Assembly (NCBI GenBank): GCA_033961575.1
Contig: CM066731.1
Span: 134,595,001 to 134,659,000, forward strand
Length of the DNA: 64,000 nt
Direction: 5' to 3'
Origin: Aselliscus stoliczkanus
Lineage: Eukaryota; Chordata; Mammalia; Chiroptera; Hipposideridae
In this document: positions 12,100 to 24,723 of the stretch, one piece after another
Numbering within the stretch: position 1 is the stretch's first letter
Layout: each line of letters opens with the position of its first letter
Notes under the pieces: generated by a model
What the model was told of the DNA's origin: nothing
What the model saw: only the letters and a program-made list of their open reading frames with translations
The model's database searches: none
Program-made: the position numbers and the translations under genes

Positions 12100-12433
12100 A
12101 GTTTTTTGTTGTTTTTTTTTAAATCAGGCAATACATTTAAGAAAGTTGATTTAAGGCATGACAGGCTGAAAGCGTGAACAAAAATTCCATATAATGAAAA
12201 TCTAAAGAAGACAAACTTTATTTGATAATTTAAGATGCAGGTGAGTAAAAACAATTTGTTTAAAAAATAATAAAATAAAATCTAAATCTAAGTTGTAAAT
12301 AAATAGTGGGTTTTCATATAATTGAGAAGCTAATTCACTTTTGTGTTACTGTTATGTCACATCCTTACTTACTTTCACTCTGCTTTACAAATATTAGATA
12401 TAGAATTTATTTTAAAGCTTTCAGTTCATAGAG
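12100..12433. other. Unassigned AT-rich DNA
   Basis: Nothing assignable beyond short A- and T-rich tracts. Confidence 0.4.
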
Positions 12434-12580
12434 CAGTGGTTCTCAACCTTGGCTGCACTTTTAGAATCATTGGGGGAGCTTTTAAAAAATGCTTGTACCT
12501 AGGCTTTACCTCAAACCCACTGAAAAAGTATATTTGAGAGTGGACCCTAGGCATGAGAATTATTTTTTACATCTCCCCAG
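12434..12580 (+). mobile_element. MER5A-type hAT remnant
   Basis: 'Cagtggttctcaaccttggctgcac' and 'gaatcattgggggagcttttaaaaaatgc' are the 5' end of MER5A, a non-autonomous hAT-Charlie element. The 3' TIR is not clearly present. Confidence 0.85.
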
Positions 12581-12769
12581 ATAGTGGAGAAACTTGTAAT
12601 TCTCATCATTCCCTTTTCACATTATCACTATGCTATTCAGGCCTCCAGTATCGTTCACCTGGACTGTTGCAAAAGCTGCCCAGTGCGTCTCCTCACCATC
12701 CTTCTCCACGTTGCCAGATTAAATGTCCTAAAGCTGACTTGTCAAGCTTGAATATATGTATAGATCATG
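12581..12769. other. Unassigned, possibly L2-derived
   Basis: Pyrimidine-rich sequence such as 'gttgcaaaagctgcccag' resembles L2 weakly. It separates two MER5-like pieces. Confidence 0.35.
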
Positions 12770-12905
12770 CGAGGCTCTTGTTAAGGAGATCTTAAGAAAA
12801 CAACTCTAATTCGGTAGGTCTGGGGTGAGGTTTGAGATTTTATATTGCTTTCAAGTTCCCAGGTGATGGCAATGCTGCTGAGCCACAAACCACAGTTAGA
12901 GGATC
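12770..12905. mobile_element. Second MER5-like hAT fragment
   Basis: 'Aattcggtaggtctggggtgaggtttgagat' and 'cccaggtgatggcaatgctgctg' match the internal part of MER5-family elements. Confidence 0.65.
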
Positions 12906-13752
12906 AGGTTCTAACTATTATTGTATTAACGAACAAATTGATTAATCATTAAAATAAAAATGTGCTTTTATTATTTATCACCTTTATGCAAACATAATAA
13001 CGTTTTACAATGAAGCAGAGAAAAGTACATTCTTACAAGCATAGAAAGTTACACACCAAAACATATACATACATATGCATGCATATATGTAAATTAGCAG
13101 AGTAGTGTAGAGTGCCTTAAGTATTTCAAATACTAATCATTCTCTAGAATTTTCACTCTACACCTTTTTCAGATACCATCCATACCTCTAAGTTTTCCTT
13201 ATTTTCCTTCAATTTGACGTATAAAATTATTTTCAACCAATTAACAAATACAGATTTATGGACATATATGTATTGCCATACTACATATTAAGACTTCCAG
13301 AGTCATGAAGAAAGCTACTGGTACTACTACCTAATTCTAGGTAACTTTTTCATTTTTTTTTCCTCTTATTTCTCTTAATTTCATTTGACATTTTACGTTT
13401 AAAAAGTAGAATTCCTCTCCTGCTTTAGTGAATAGCCATGCTAGTTAATACGTGAAAGTAAAAACATAGATTCTTCAAGGGCTCAAAGCTCTAGGACAGC
13501 TCAAAGAACAAGTCCGATGTACAGTAGAGAATGATGGCCCCTTCCAAACAGGCACTGTAAGATGTAATGCTTTTCCCCTAAGCAAGCTCAAGGTCATGTA
13601 AACTAAATGCACCAAGGGTTAGCAAATCTCACTAAAATATTTATTTATTAAAAACTATCATTTATAGTGGGTAGGAGAGAAAAGAAATAGAATTGGAATA
13701 TTAGAGAAATACATTCTAACTTAAACTTGATTCCACAATTTTCCTAGCTATC
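12906..13752. other. Unassigned AT-rich DNA
   Basis: No recognisable gene or family. It includes a palindromic run of ATGCAT/ATATAC type at about 13,060-13,095. Confidence 0.4.
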
Positions 13753-14220
13753 TATTATTGGACTTTTTTTTAAATTGGGTAATTGGGGGAGGGGAACAGC
13801 ATTTGGGGAATCGGGGAAGGGGAACAGACAAGTTGCTGTCTTTTTTTGTTCTTCAGTCTAGTTGCGGAGGACGTTGCCTCACTGGCCCATATTGGTATCG
13901 TCATTGCACTCTTCCCGGATGAGGCAGATCTGTCGCTGGCCTCTGGATGGTCGCTCACCGCGGCTATTGGCAGCTCACACTGGCTGCCAGCCGCTCACGC
14001 TGGCTGCTGGCCACTCACTGTAGCCTATGGCAGCCCACTGCAGCAGGGGCTGCAGCCTACACTGTTGCTGGGGCTTGCACAGCCCAGCTCCAGGTGGAGC
14101 TGTTGTTAGCTGTAGAGGGCAGTGTCACTGGCCCTCATATGTGGGATCTGAACCGGGGCCGCTGGCATCCCAAAATCAGCTCTTAACCAATGCACCACTC
14201 AGCCGGCCCGTATTATTGGA
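13753..14220 (-). mobile_element. Long SINE-A copy with 10-bp TSD
   Basis: The element (13,763-14,210) ends in GGGCCGGCT on the minus strand and is flanked by TATTATTGGA at 13,753-13,762 and 14,211-14,220. Sense order: tRNA-like head with B box (GGTTCAGATCCC), the 'gagggccagtgacactgccctctacagct' link, a GC-rich body with two 'agccagcgtgagc' units, then a CCCCTTCCCCGATTCCCC tail. Open frames inside it are not genes. Confidence 0.95.
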
Positions 14221-16439
14221 TTTAAAAAAAAATAAGTTTTCATTATTACAGTCTAGAAATTGGCCATAGAAACAAATACATATCAGGTATTGTGTGCTCA
14301 TTTTAAATATCAATAACTGAGAACATACAGACTGAAAATAATTATACAGAAATTGTTGACAAATATTATTTAATCTTAGTATAATCAGTCATTCCCTGCC
14401 TTTGTGGTTACCTAAAACCATAACAAGAAAATATTAATAATTTGGGCTTTCAAGCCTTCAGATGCAGACTGGAACTACACATTAGCTTTCCTGGTCTCCA
14501 GGTTGCCAAATGCAAATCTTGAGACTTCTCAGCCTTCATAGTCACCTAAGCCAATCCCTTATAATAAATTATATATATATATATATGCAAATATAATTAA
14601 TAAATATATATACATCCTATTGGTTCATCTTCTCTGGCTAATCCTAACACACTGTTCAAATAAGTATACAAACTATTAATATAACATCCTTGAAGATGAT
14701 AGTTCTCACATGAATATAGAAGTTCTGATGTTTCTAAATTCTCTCATTGCTTTGTCAGTATTTAAACTAAATTATATTTTACAATTTGTGGGTTTCATCA
14801 CTAGAAAATATGGAACTTTGCACAGGCATTGATGTTTTAAGATTGGATTTTTGAAATGAATATCAACTGCTAAATCATATGAAGTGTTTTTATAAACAGG
14901 CAGCCACCATTCCCTAAGTAGTTATCAGTGCCAGATCCAGTGTAAATATCATGAGAGTTGCAATTCTAATATGGAGAGTCATCACCATAATCACAAACAC
15001 ATCACAAGTTATTACTTGAAAGTGTAACCTGAGAGTCTTTCCAGCCTGAAATGAATTACAAGAAATGAAGTAAATTACAAATATGTCCCCAGTCTGAGTT
15101 TAGAAAGCTCATGAATTACTACACCAAAAGAGCCCCTAAGCCCTAGATATTATTGTAAACCTTATCTACTTTGTTGTTATACATAGAACTATTTATAATA
15201 TCAAAATAATATGATATTTGGGATTTTGTCCCTGTAATTCCAGTTTTTGTAATAGTAGTAGTTTGCTTCTCAAACTACCCTTGAGAAAAAAAAGAAAATA
15301 AAACACATTAACATGGTCATAATGAAGTCATTGGAGTACCACTGTTGCTTAGAAACATCAAAGAATTCTAGCATGGATGGAGGATTTATTATCATATGAG
15401 CCAGCATTTGGGTGCTTTTCTTTTGATTAGATGCTATATATCAATGTGGCAGCTCTGATGCTTCCCAGTTAAACTGATGAATTAAATCAATTTTATATTA
15501 CATTACTCAGTGTCTGCTTTTTGAATTTGGAAATAAAATTTTACCCTTATACATTGGAAAATACAAACTATAGAAATGTAAATACAACCTAACAAGTCGT
15601 TGTTTTCCTATTGTAAATATATTTACTATTTCCTAAGTTTTGCTCACTTTCATGCTTTTAGTTCTCCTCCTCACCTTTCTTCTTTTCAGGGAAAACACAG
15701 AATTAATACATTTCTCAAAGGCTGTTGATGCATGAGCATTTACTCAAAGGGCTATTACTGATTACTAACATAATATGTACCACGGCCCATTTATGTTTAC
15801 AGTTGTAGAAATAAATGGCTCAGGTTACAGATTGTCATGAAAAAGATAAGCCTCCAAACTCAGAATTTTATTATGCATAGCATTAATTTTAAAACTGACA
15901 TCTTAATATGAAAAAAAAAAAATTTCCACCATCCGCTTTGTCAGCTAACCTTTACAGTGTGTGCCGAATCATTTTTCTCAGATTAGCTCAACATATTAGT
16001 CAGTTTTGGAGGAATACAGCTCATCTTGGGTTCCATTTAAAACCTATTGATTGATGTAGAACATAGACTGTGTCATTCGAGTCTAACAAATTGCTCCCAC
16101 CCTCTGCTTTGTATTTTATGTATCATTATGATAATGAAAAAGGAAGGAGGAAAAGAACTATTGGGTATACTACAAAGTCAAACTCTGAGAAAACAACAGG
16201 AAATTCATGTTTCCTGTTGATTTCAAATATCAGATTAATTATTAGAACAAGATAAAGAACAATTTGCCACATTGCTTAGAAACTTACTTCAGAAGGCATA
16301 TCAAATACAACTCTAGGTGCAAATCTGAAAATAATGACTTTCTCATATCACAGTTTAAAAGTTTTCTAATAATCAAGAAACTATATCAGATCATTCTGAC
16401 AAAATGATTCATTTTTACCTCAGGAGAATCTAACTAAGT
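14221..16439. other. Unassigned intergenic DNA, about 2.2 kb
   Basis: No gene or clear repeat, except a short (AT)n at about 14,569-14,588. The part at 15,930-16,260 looks free of repeats and is less AT-biased; it could be conserved non-coding DNA, but this cannot be judged from one sequence. Confidence 0.4.
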
Positions 16440-17200
16440 TCATTGATTTGATCAGTCAGTTAACAAATATTTACTAAGCTACTTTCTACGTACTAGACAC
16501 TATTATAGATGCTGATATTAAAACTGGGAACAATTCAGACAAAAATCCCTGTCCAATTTGAGCTTTTCTTCTAGTCAGTAAGACAGGCAAAAAGTAAATG
16601 GACAAATAATACAGGGTCAGGCAGTGATAAGTTCTTCAAATTAAAAACAGGAAAGGAATACAGAATTATGTATGAAAGCTTTCACTCTTAGGATGAAGAG
16701 AAAAGCTTTTCTGAAGATGTGACATTGGAGCAGATACCTGGATGAAGTAAGGAAGTGAGTCTCACAAATATCTGGGGTAAACACATTCCAGGGAGTGGGA
16801 GCAGCAAGTGCAAAAGCTCTGAGATGGGCATGTGCCCAGCATGTTCAAAAACAGCAAGGAGATCCATATGACTAGTATAGTGAATCAAGAGGAAAAGTAG
16901 CAAGAAGTATAGGTCAAAGAGTTAGCCAAGAGAAAAATCACATAAGTCCTTTCAGTTACAAGAATTCTAATTCTCAACTATTGAGTTGAGGGAAAGAAGA
17001 AATAGGTTTGGATGTAGAATTTCTGTTTGAGGCATAAGATATCTATTTCAATTCCAATGGGAGAATTTAAAAATACAGTTTGCTAAATGAGTCTAGAACT
17101 CATAAGAATGGATAGAGATATAAATATGAGTCAGTACATTGATGGAAATCAGTCATGGGACTGGATGAGATGACCTGAGGAATGGTGTAACTATAGAAGG
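16440..17200 (-). mobile_element. L2 LINE, reverse strand
   Basis: It starts 'aacaaatatttactaagctactttctacgtactagacactattatagatgctg' and continues with 'cagacaaaaatccctgtcc' and 'cattccagggagtgggagcagcaagtgcaaaagctctgag'. These are the reverse complement of the L2 3' region. Confidence 0.75.
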
Positions 17201-18779
17201 AAGGAGAGACAATAGAGAAGTTAAGAAGAGGAAACAGAAACAAGGGAGATTGAGAATGTATGACCAGTGAGTTGTGGGTAAAACCAGAAGGAAATACTAC
17301 TCTAAGTCAAAGGAAGAGCGTATTCAAGATATGAGGATAATTTTTGCCAAATGATGCTAATAAGGTAAGGTAAGATGAGAACTGAGATTTCACCATTGAT
17401 TTTGGCAGTTTGAAAACCATTAAATGACCATAAAATGACCTGATTTTATGGGGATGGAGAAAATGAAAACCTTGTTGGAGTATGTTGGAGAAAGTTGAGG
17501 TAAAAAAGTAGAAAGAGTGAACAGACAACACCTCTTGAAAGGGTTAAGAAAAATGGAGACAATAAATGGGCTAAGATAAAAAGGATAAGAAAAATAAGAG
17601 TGGTACCTGGAGGGGAATGTGAGAGTTATTTTAAAGATGGCAGATATGTTGGCATGTTGTTGGCAATGGCCCAGCATGGAAAAGGAAATTTTTAATAAAG
17701 AAGCGATGGGGATAATTGTAGAACCATAATCTTTTAACAGGGAAGAAACCAGTATACAGGTAGAAGTGTTGTTTCTAATAAAAGCAGAGAGAGTGGGCCC
17801 ATTGTAACAAGTGGTATAGCAGGGTACATGGTTATAGATAAAAGAAGCTCCTAAATTTGCTGGTACAACTGAAAAATAAAGTACTTATGTTCTGAGTGCT
17901 AGTGCACCTGTCTGTGACTAATCAGCTAATTCTCCCCAGTTAGCTCCATGCAAATCAACCTGAGGGTATGGCCTTTATACAATCCTCAATGGCTCATTGA
18001 TTATCTCTATACCATAGCTAAAAACTATATCTCACCTAAAAGAGATGCTCTTGTGAAAATGCAAATGAGAGGTCTCATTATGAAATCCCAAAATAGAAGT
18101 GTGTTAGTGAGACCCTATCACTATCAATCTCCATATATGTTGTATCTCCATCTTTAGGTAACACTCGCCTGTTTCTTATAGGCTCAGCAGCATCTACTTC
18201 CTGAATCAGAGAAAGTCTTGTTTAACCAACACTGTGTTAGCAGTTTGTTTCGCAATAATAAATTAGGTTTAGAAATAGGTGCATGGTCCCTTCCCAAACT
18301 TAGACTGATATGCAAGAAATAGGAGGAGAAGGCAGGGGAAGGTGGAGCAGAGAAGTGTGGAAAGGGGGGATTTCATTCTTGGGTGTTGAAGTAAACTTAA
18401 GTAGCAGCCTTACTACCTTCTGTTCATCCCAGGTGTCTGATTCTCCTTTTCTGAAGTAGCTTAGTTCTGATCCTTCCGACCAGTAAACAGAGTACATAGA
18501 CGCCTTATGTAATTCCTTCCACCCCTTTTCCTAGGCACTAGTCTGCTGATCCATACTATGCAAGTCCACAAGAGTTAACAATTGCCTATAAACATTCATT
18601 CTAAGTCTGGTTTCAACATTAAATATCAAAGCTGAACTATATTAATCAAAACTTTTTCTTCCCCGAGGACTCAGCCAGCCCCTTTGCCTTTGATCATTTG
18701 AGGGTGCTAGACTTTGATCATCCCAGAGGGTGTTAGACTATTCATCCTGGTTTATTATTTTCTCCCTTATCACATCCAC
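17201..18779. other. Unassigned intergenic DNA
   Basis: No recognisable gene. Purine-rich parts at 17,200-17,700 may be further eroded L2 in reverse. The 85-codon minus-strand frame there has no domain. Confidence 0.4.
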
Positions 18780-19490
18780 TTCTAAGCTTCTGTCTTTGTT
18801 CTTCTACTCTATTCTAAATTCACTCTCCCATTTCTCTGCCCAGTTTGTCACTGACTAGGACAATCATATTTATTGGAAATGATAAGGTCAGGGTCCTTAT
18901 CATGGAAGTCAAGGTCCTTTGTGATTAGTTCTCTATCTGCCTCTCCCTGAAACCTTAGAACAGTCCATTCACCATCTTCCCTTCTCATACTGAACAGCTT
19001 GAGTTTTGTAAATCTGTCATGTTATTTCATATTCTGATGCCTCTTCAAAAGATGCCCTTTCTTCCTATTGTGACACCCTACATTTCTTCATGTATCTAAA
19101 TAAGCTCAGGTCTCAACTCTTCTGGAACCCTCTCTCCAAATATCCAGACCTGTGGTTCTCAAACTTGGCTACACATTGCCTTTACTTGAAGAGCTATAAA
19201 AATGAGACTGAGGCCTGGGACCCACCCTCAGAGATTCTGGCTTAATTGGTCTAAGGTGCCACCTGACATAGGGATTTTTAGCACCTCCCCAGGTGAGTCT
19301 AATGTACAGCTAAAGTTGAGAACTACTGTCCTAGATAATATGATCTCCTCCTTATCACTTTACTCATCACCAGAACTTCTTGATTTGAACATTTAATTGT
19401 CTGTGGACCATGTTTTATTAGACTTTGCATCCCCTGTGCCTGCTTCAGAAAATAGAGGAATGTTCAACACACAGTTTTGGGTAAGTGAAG
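18780..19490 (+). mobile_element. L2 LINE 3' region interrupted by MER5A
   Basis: Pyrimidine-rich L2-like sequence ('ggaaccctctctccaaatatcc') is broken at 19,150 and resumes at about 19,330 ('cctccttatcactttactcatcacc'). It ends near 'atgttcaacacacagttttgggtaagtgaagga'. Confidence 0.6.
19150..19329 (+). mobile_element. MER5A hAT element, near full length
   Basis: Both termini are visible: 'tgtggttctcaaacttggctacacat' at the left and 'gtacagctaaagttgagaactactg' at the right, related as inverted repeats. 'Ccaccctcagagattctggcttaattggtct' lies in the middle. It is non-autonomous and has no coding capacity. Confidence 0.9.
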
Positions 19491-20493
19491 GAATAAAATT
19501 ATTTCATGTTTATATATGAATGTTTTTCTTGATTAATGAGATAAGAAAGCCTGAAGTACCTTGAGGAAAAAAAAAATCAAATAAACAGAAAATAAAGGAA
19601 ATGGTGTAGTTGGAGGTACTTGCATGATGCCAGGGGGATGTTTGGAGCCAGGAAAAACCTAGAATTCTGAAGCCGCACAAGAAATACAATCAGCAGATCT
19701 TTTACAAAAGTAACAAAATGAAATAAATGACAGTCACACTTTCTCCCTAGTGTCCTAAAAGTGTCAATATAAATGAATCTCTAGTACCGCTCTGGTGCCT
19801 GCTGTTTCATAACTCTGATAATTAGATAACTTATCAGCACTTTTAAACTTTATCCTACCTATTTGATCCCAAATTATGAAGTTGTTTTTAAGTTAGTGGA
19901 ATTTAATGCCTTTTACGTTACTGAAGCACCTGGATTCCTCTCACTTTATTATCCATACTCCATCTTCTTACTTATTTGAAGGCAAACATCAGAAAATAAA
20001 AAGGCAAAATTTTTTATAACTTAAGTAAATAAATCTTGGGGAGCACTAGGAGACTGGATATAATATAATGCCTAACATTATTTTATTGGAATATCCTCCA
20101 ATTATGGCATGTTTAACCTTGGGTAAATATTAACTATAAATTAAGTGATCAGATTAAGTAATATAAGCCAATTTTTCGAAACAAATAAACAAAACCTGAA
20201 TTTTAAGTATATGTGTAAACATATACTATAATAACATTATTTTTGGTTAAACGTGTGATGGAAATTGCAATAAGAAATCAAAGCATTTGGAGACATATTA
20301 TTTTCAAATGGAAGGGAAAGAAAATATTTAAGAATAGCTAGCCCTGTGATTGAAGGTATAATCTCCAAAACTGACAGAAATAATTCAACAGAAATCTATC
20401 AGTTTCCAGAAGACCTGGAGCTGAAACTGTTGATTTCTAAGATTGTTTAAGATTCCTGATTTATTAGGAATCTTAATGTTAATTGGCCATGGT
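19491..20493. other. Unassigned AT-rich DNA
   Basis: Nothing assignable. Confidence 0.4.
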
Positions 20494-21029
20494 GAAAATA
20501 ATACTATTGGGCCTGCTGAGTGGCTCAGTTGGTTAAGAGTTGGCTTAGAGTGTGAGCTCTGAGCAACAAGGCTGCCTATTCGATTCCCACATGGGCCAGT
20601 GATGTTGCACCTGAGCTGAGCTGAGGTGGCAGGATGGCTCAGCTGGGTAACAACAAGATTGCCTGTACTATGGTGGGTTATGCCCACCTGCAACTAAGAC
20701 TGAACTTGGTAACTTGAACTGAGCTGCTGCCTGGATGGCTCAGTGGATAGAGTGCGCGCTCTTAACAACAAGGCTGCTGGTTCAACACCTGCGTGGGATG
20801 GTGGCTACACCCACCCACAACTAAGATTGAACACAGTACCTTGAGCTTAGAGGTCACGAGCTGCCGAAGGGAAGCCAGATGGAGACTGGCGCTCTCCACA
20901 ATGAAGATTGAAGAACAACAACTTGGCTGGTCCCCTTCCCCAATTCCCCAACACTGTTCCCCTCCCCTAATTCCCCAATAAACTCTTTTTTTTAAAAAAA
21001 AGGAAAGAAACAAGAAAATAATACTATTG
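20494..21029 (+). mobile_element. Long SINE-B copy with perfect 16-bp TSD
   Basis: The element (20,510-21,013) starts GGCCTGCTGAGTGGCTCAG and is flanked by GAAAATAATACTATTG at 20,494-20,509 and 21,014-21,029. The body has repeated tRNA-like modules ('ggatggctcag...aacaaggctgctggttcaa', 'aactaagattgaacacagtaccttgagc'). It ends in 'ccccttccccaattcccc...ccaataaactcttttt'. The perfect TSD implies a fairly recent insertion. Confidence 0.95.
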
Positions 21030-21829
21030 ATGGAAGGGCTTTAGAAAGTATGCTACCATACTGAAGCTAAAAAAGAAAGCAGGTCATTTTTATCTATTTA
21101 GGTCAAAGTTGATTTGTTTTGCTCTTTTCTGTTTTGAAATAATCAGGTATTATTTTTGCTGTTGTTGCTGGTTCTTTTCCTTTTTAAAATAATGGATGAA
21201 CATAAGTATCTGAGTTTGTATTATTACTGTTGCTGACTCTCTAGTAAGCAATTTCCACATTCCACTCATACAATTAGGAAATTGTCTTGCCTAATAATAC
21301 ATCCTTAGGATAGAGGCTTATTTCGATGCTTGAAATCATGACCAACAAACAAATATTTACAGAAGTCACATAGGTAATGTCAGGGAGGGAAGCTCACCAC
21401 TAGGACAACAGGGAATGTTGGGAGCTAAGGAAAATTGCAGATCTCATATCTCATATAAAGGCATTCAGATTTTTCTTTTTTAATATTATTAGTAGCATGC
21501 TGTCCACCATTTGGCTTCTACTTTAAATTTAATATTTTATATAATAGTTTTCCCTAACATAAGGAATTCTTATAATAAAATTGGCTAAGAAGTCACACAC
21601 AATAAACTTTTGTATACAGATACTCTTAGTCCTAAGCAGACTATGTGTATTGGCAAAATCGCACAGCCGAATTATCTCGACACTTAACTACACAAAATTT
21701 TTTTCTTGTTGCAACATATTTTCTTAGAATTACCCATTACCTAATAAACTTTGCAACTGGGAGAAAGTTTAGAAATTAAAACAAATATTTACTGAATACC
21801 TAATATTTCTAGACTCTATACTAGAATTA
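21030..21829. other. Unassigned AT-rich DNA
   Basis: Nothing assignable. Confidence 0.4.
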
Positions 21830-22005
21830 TTTCATACATTAGCTTATTTAATTCTCACAATAAGATTACAAAGTAGGTTTTATTAACCCCAAGGTACACA
21901 TGATGGAACTATAAATAAAGATATTAAGTGACTTACTCAAGATCACATTAATCTAATAAACAACAAATTTAGCACTGGAACTCATGTTTTTCTGACTTAA
22001 TCCAG
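21830..22005 (-). repeat. MIR SINE fragment
   Basis: 'Ctcacaataagattacaaagtagg', 'gatattaagtgacttactcaagatcacat' and 'gcactggaactcatg' match the reverse complement of MIR. Confidence 0.7.
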
Positions 22006-23409
22006 TCTCCTTCCACAACATCATTAAAAAAAAAAATCTATTCTTAATAAACCATTGTGATTTTCATAATGATGTTAATGTTTATTGAAAAAGGTGTATA
22101 GATAGATAGATTTTGAACTTTATTGTCCAAAATAGCCTCCACTAACAATCGCTTTATTTGGTAATTTCTTTGTGGAAACACTGAAAGGTGAAATATTTTT
22201 ATAATATATCAGTAAAGTCTCTTTTCAACTGCATTGACATACAGCAAACAGTCTTTTGTAAAAATGTAAAATAATTTTACTGGTAGAAATATAATTGTGT
22301 TCCCTTGTGGAAAATAACAAAGAGAAACATTTGGTACCACAGAACACTCTGTCATGTGAAATTTGCATTAAAATATTATTATGTGCAAGAAGTATTTGTC
22401 AGTCTCATCCATATAACAAACAGGAATAATCCTCAAATCAATTAAATGCTTACTTGAAAAATTATTGTAGTGTGTTGCCAAATGAGAATAAGATACCAAC
22501 ACCATCACAGTTGTGTCTGAAAGTATCTGGACAACACACATTTCAATGCAGCTGAAAGCCTATTAATACTTTTATTGCAGGATAGCATCACCTCAGTAAT
22601 TCAGCTAGCTTTGTGTGTGACTATTGAGAGACGCCTCCAGAACATTGGATCTACTTCACACTTGAAAATAAATATTTTTAAAGTATGCTTCATCATTTCT
22701 GTCTTAGAATGTTTCAGTGTCCAAAAGGTATTTGCAAGTGAGAATTTAAGAGCATGTAGAGAGAATATACATATATGTATATCTAAATGCAGGTATAGAT
22801 AATGATCTCCAAATAACCTTAAAAAAATGATATATGTATGTTAAGAGAGGAAGAGAAAAGAGTGAACACTATGTAGCACTTGTTTCCTAGGCTTTGCCAC
22901 TATCATGATCAGAAAGGAGTGTTTTAAACAAATAAACACATGTATAAGCACATATACACATTTTTAAAAGCCTAGAATGACACCTTCACCCTGCACTTTG
23001 CTGTAGAAAGTTGGCCTTTGTACCAATCCAGATTTTTAGCCCAGAGAGATATCTCATCAAGAGATCAGAGCAGCATGTATTTTCCCCTATAGACACTCCT
23101 GTAATTTGGATGATTCTTAAAATGAACCTCTGTCCCACTTCATTGGCTCTTTGGGGTTAAGCTTTGTTGCAATGACAGCAGCCATTCCCATTCATCCTGT
23201 TGCTAGGAAGTCCAGACAACAGCTAAATACACACCTTTCTCACTTGCTAAGATTACAGAGCCATTTATTATGCATGTGTGAATAGGCCAGAGCAATGAAA
23301 AGTCATTGCTACTGTGAGCAGCAATCCCTGACTTTGTGCTAGAACTATAAAACAGACTCAACTATAAAACTGACTCATAGGAAGAAACAGAGTAACATCT
23401 CCATGATAA
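22006..23409. other. Unassigned DNA, repeat-poor
   Basis: No gene found. The stretch at 22,950-23,330 is of balanced composition, shows no transposon signature and is a candidate for conserved regulatory DNA (see findings). Confidence 0.4.
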
Positions 23410-23915
23410 ATATGTGGGAGCCAGGCTCCATGGTGGTCCCTGATTAACCTACCCCTGGAATTCATACTCCTGTGTACTCTCTCGCCACAGTGGATAGGGC
23501 TGGACTGTGATATCAACAGTATATTGTAGAAACCACAGTGTGACTTCTAAGTCCTGGTCACAGAAGCCTTCTTCCTCTTGGATCACTCACTCTGGGGGAG
23601 CTGGTCACCATGCATTGGGGGAAACCAAGTAGCCCTATGGAGAGGTCCTTAGGGTAAGCCTCCTGCCAATTTCCCACACTAACTAGTCAGCCATGTGAAT
23701 GAACCATCTTGGAAGAGGACCAGGCAAGCCTTCAGGTTACTACAGCCCTGGCTGGCATGTAACTGCCTCATGAGAACACCCAAGCCAGAACCACCAGCTA
23801 AGCTGCCCTAGAATTCCTGCCCCATGGGAAGTGTGTGAGATAATAAAAGTGTGTTGTTATGTTAAGCCACTATAGTTAGAGATAATCATTTATAGAAAGT
23901 AATAGATAACTTATA
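23410..23915 (+). mobile_element. MLT1-type MaLR LTR
   Basis: 'Agccatgtgaatgaaccatcttggaagaggacc', 'caagccagaaccaccagctaagctgccc' and 'gtgtgtgagataataaaagtgtgttgttatgttaagccac' follow the order of the 3' half of MLT1. A weak 5' half ('cctggaattcatactcctgtgta') precedes it. Confidence 0.85.
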
Positions 23916-24723
23916 ACGAAGTACTCTAGATTCTTAGGTCACAGCCCAAACAGCAGAACTTTAGCCTCTAATTTTTCTCTGTTGACTGCACTATGAGAAT
24001 GAGCCATCTTTAGACAATGAGCAAACAGAATAGAATGGTATGTTTACAGAGTCCCTATTAGGTATTCTATTGCTGTTGTACAAAATGTCTTGTCTATTTT
24101 TTAAGCAATAAATCCCTTCTTAACTAGGGACAAGTGGTTTACATTGTTACTTTGGCTTTCTACAAATTTACAACACATGAAAATCCAACCTATAATCCAT
24201 TCCATGTAGATGGGGGGTTGAGCAGTATGTAGAAGGAGCAGGAAAAAAAATCAGTTTAAAGATTTTGCTTACCAAATGTTCTGCACTTAATAAATAATGA
24301 TTATTTTCCTTATAGATAAAACTCTGAATGCTTGGTTAAAATGTCAACTTTAAAAATAATTTTTAACATTTAGTTACCAAGTTTATCTCAGATAAATATA
24401 TGATTTGACATAGCTCTGATGTTGAAAAATAACTCAAATATTTTCATAACTACTTTGGGTGACTTTTGAGCATCTATGTGCCTCCAGTTCGCATAGATCT
24501 CTGCATAGACCTTTATTTCATTAATTTATTTTTTCAGTGAAAGAATTAAGAATAAAAGTTAGAATTTCTACCGCATATTTTTAACAAAAGACTGAGTTTT
24601 CTTCTTTCTGCCTCTCCCCTAAATATCCCTTAAGTTATTGACCAATTTCTCTCCTGCCTCATTTTTCTCCCCTCCCATTCACTACTCAACCTACTGCAGT
24701 ATGGTTTGTACCAATCGTGTTAT
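23916..24723. other. Unassigned AT-rich DNA
   Basis: Nothing assignable. Confidence 0.4.

Noticed and set aside
12434..12905. A single MER5 element spanning the whole interval
   Set aside because: The middle 190 bp does not read as MER5 and the two pieces are better treated as separate fragments.
13763..14210. A functional tRNA gene, suggested by the A and B boxes of the SINE heads
   Set aside because: The heads lack a full cloverleaf and anticodon stem, are followed by SINE bodies, and recur at more than ten sites with TSDs.
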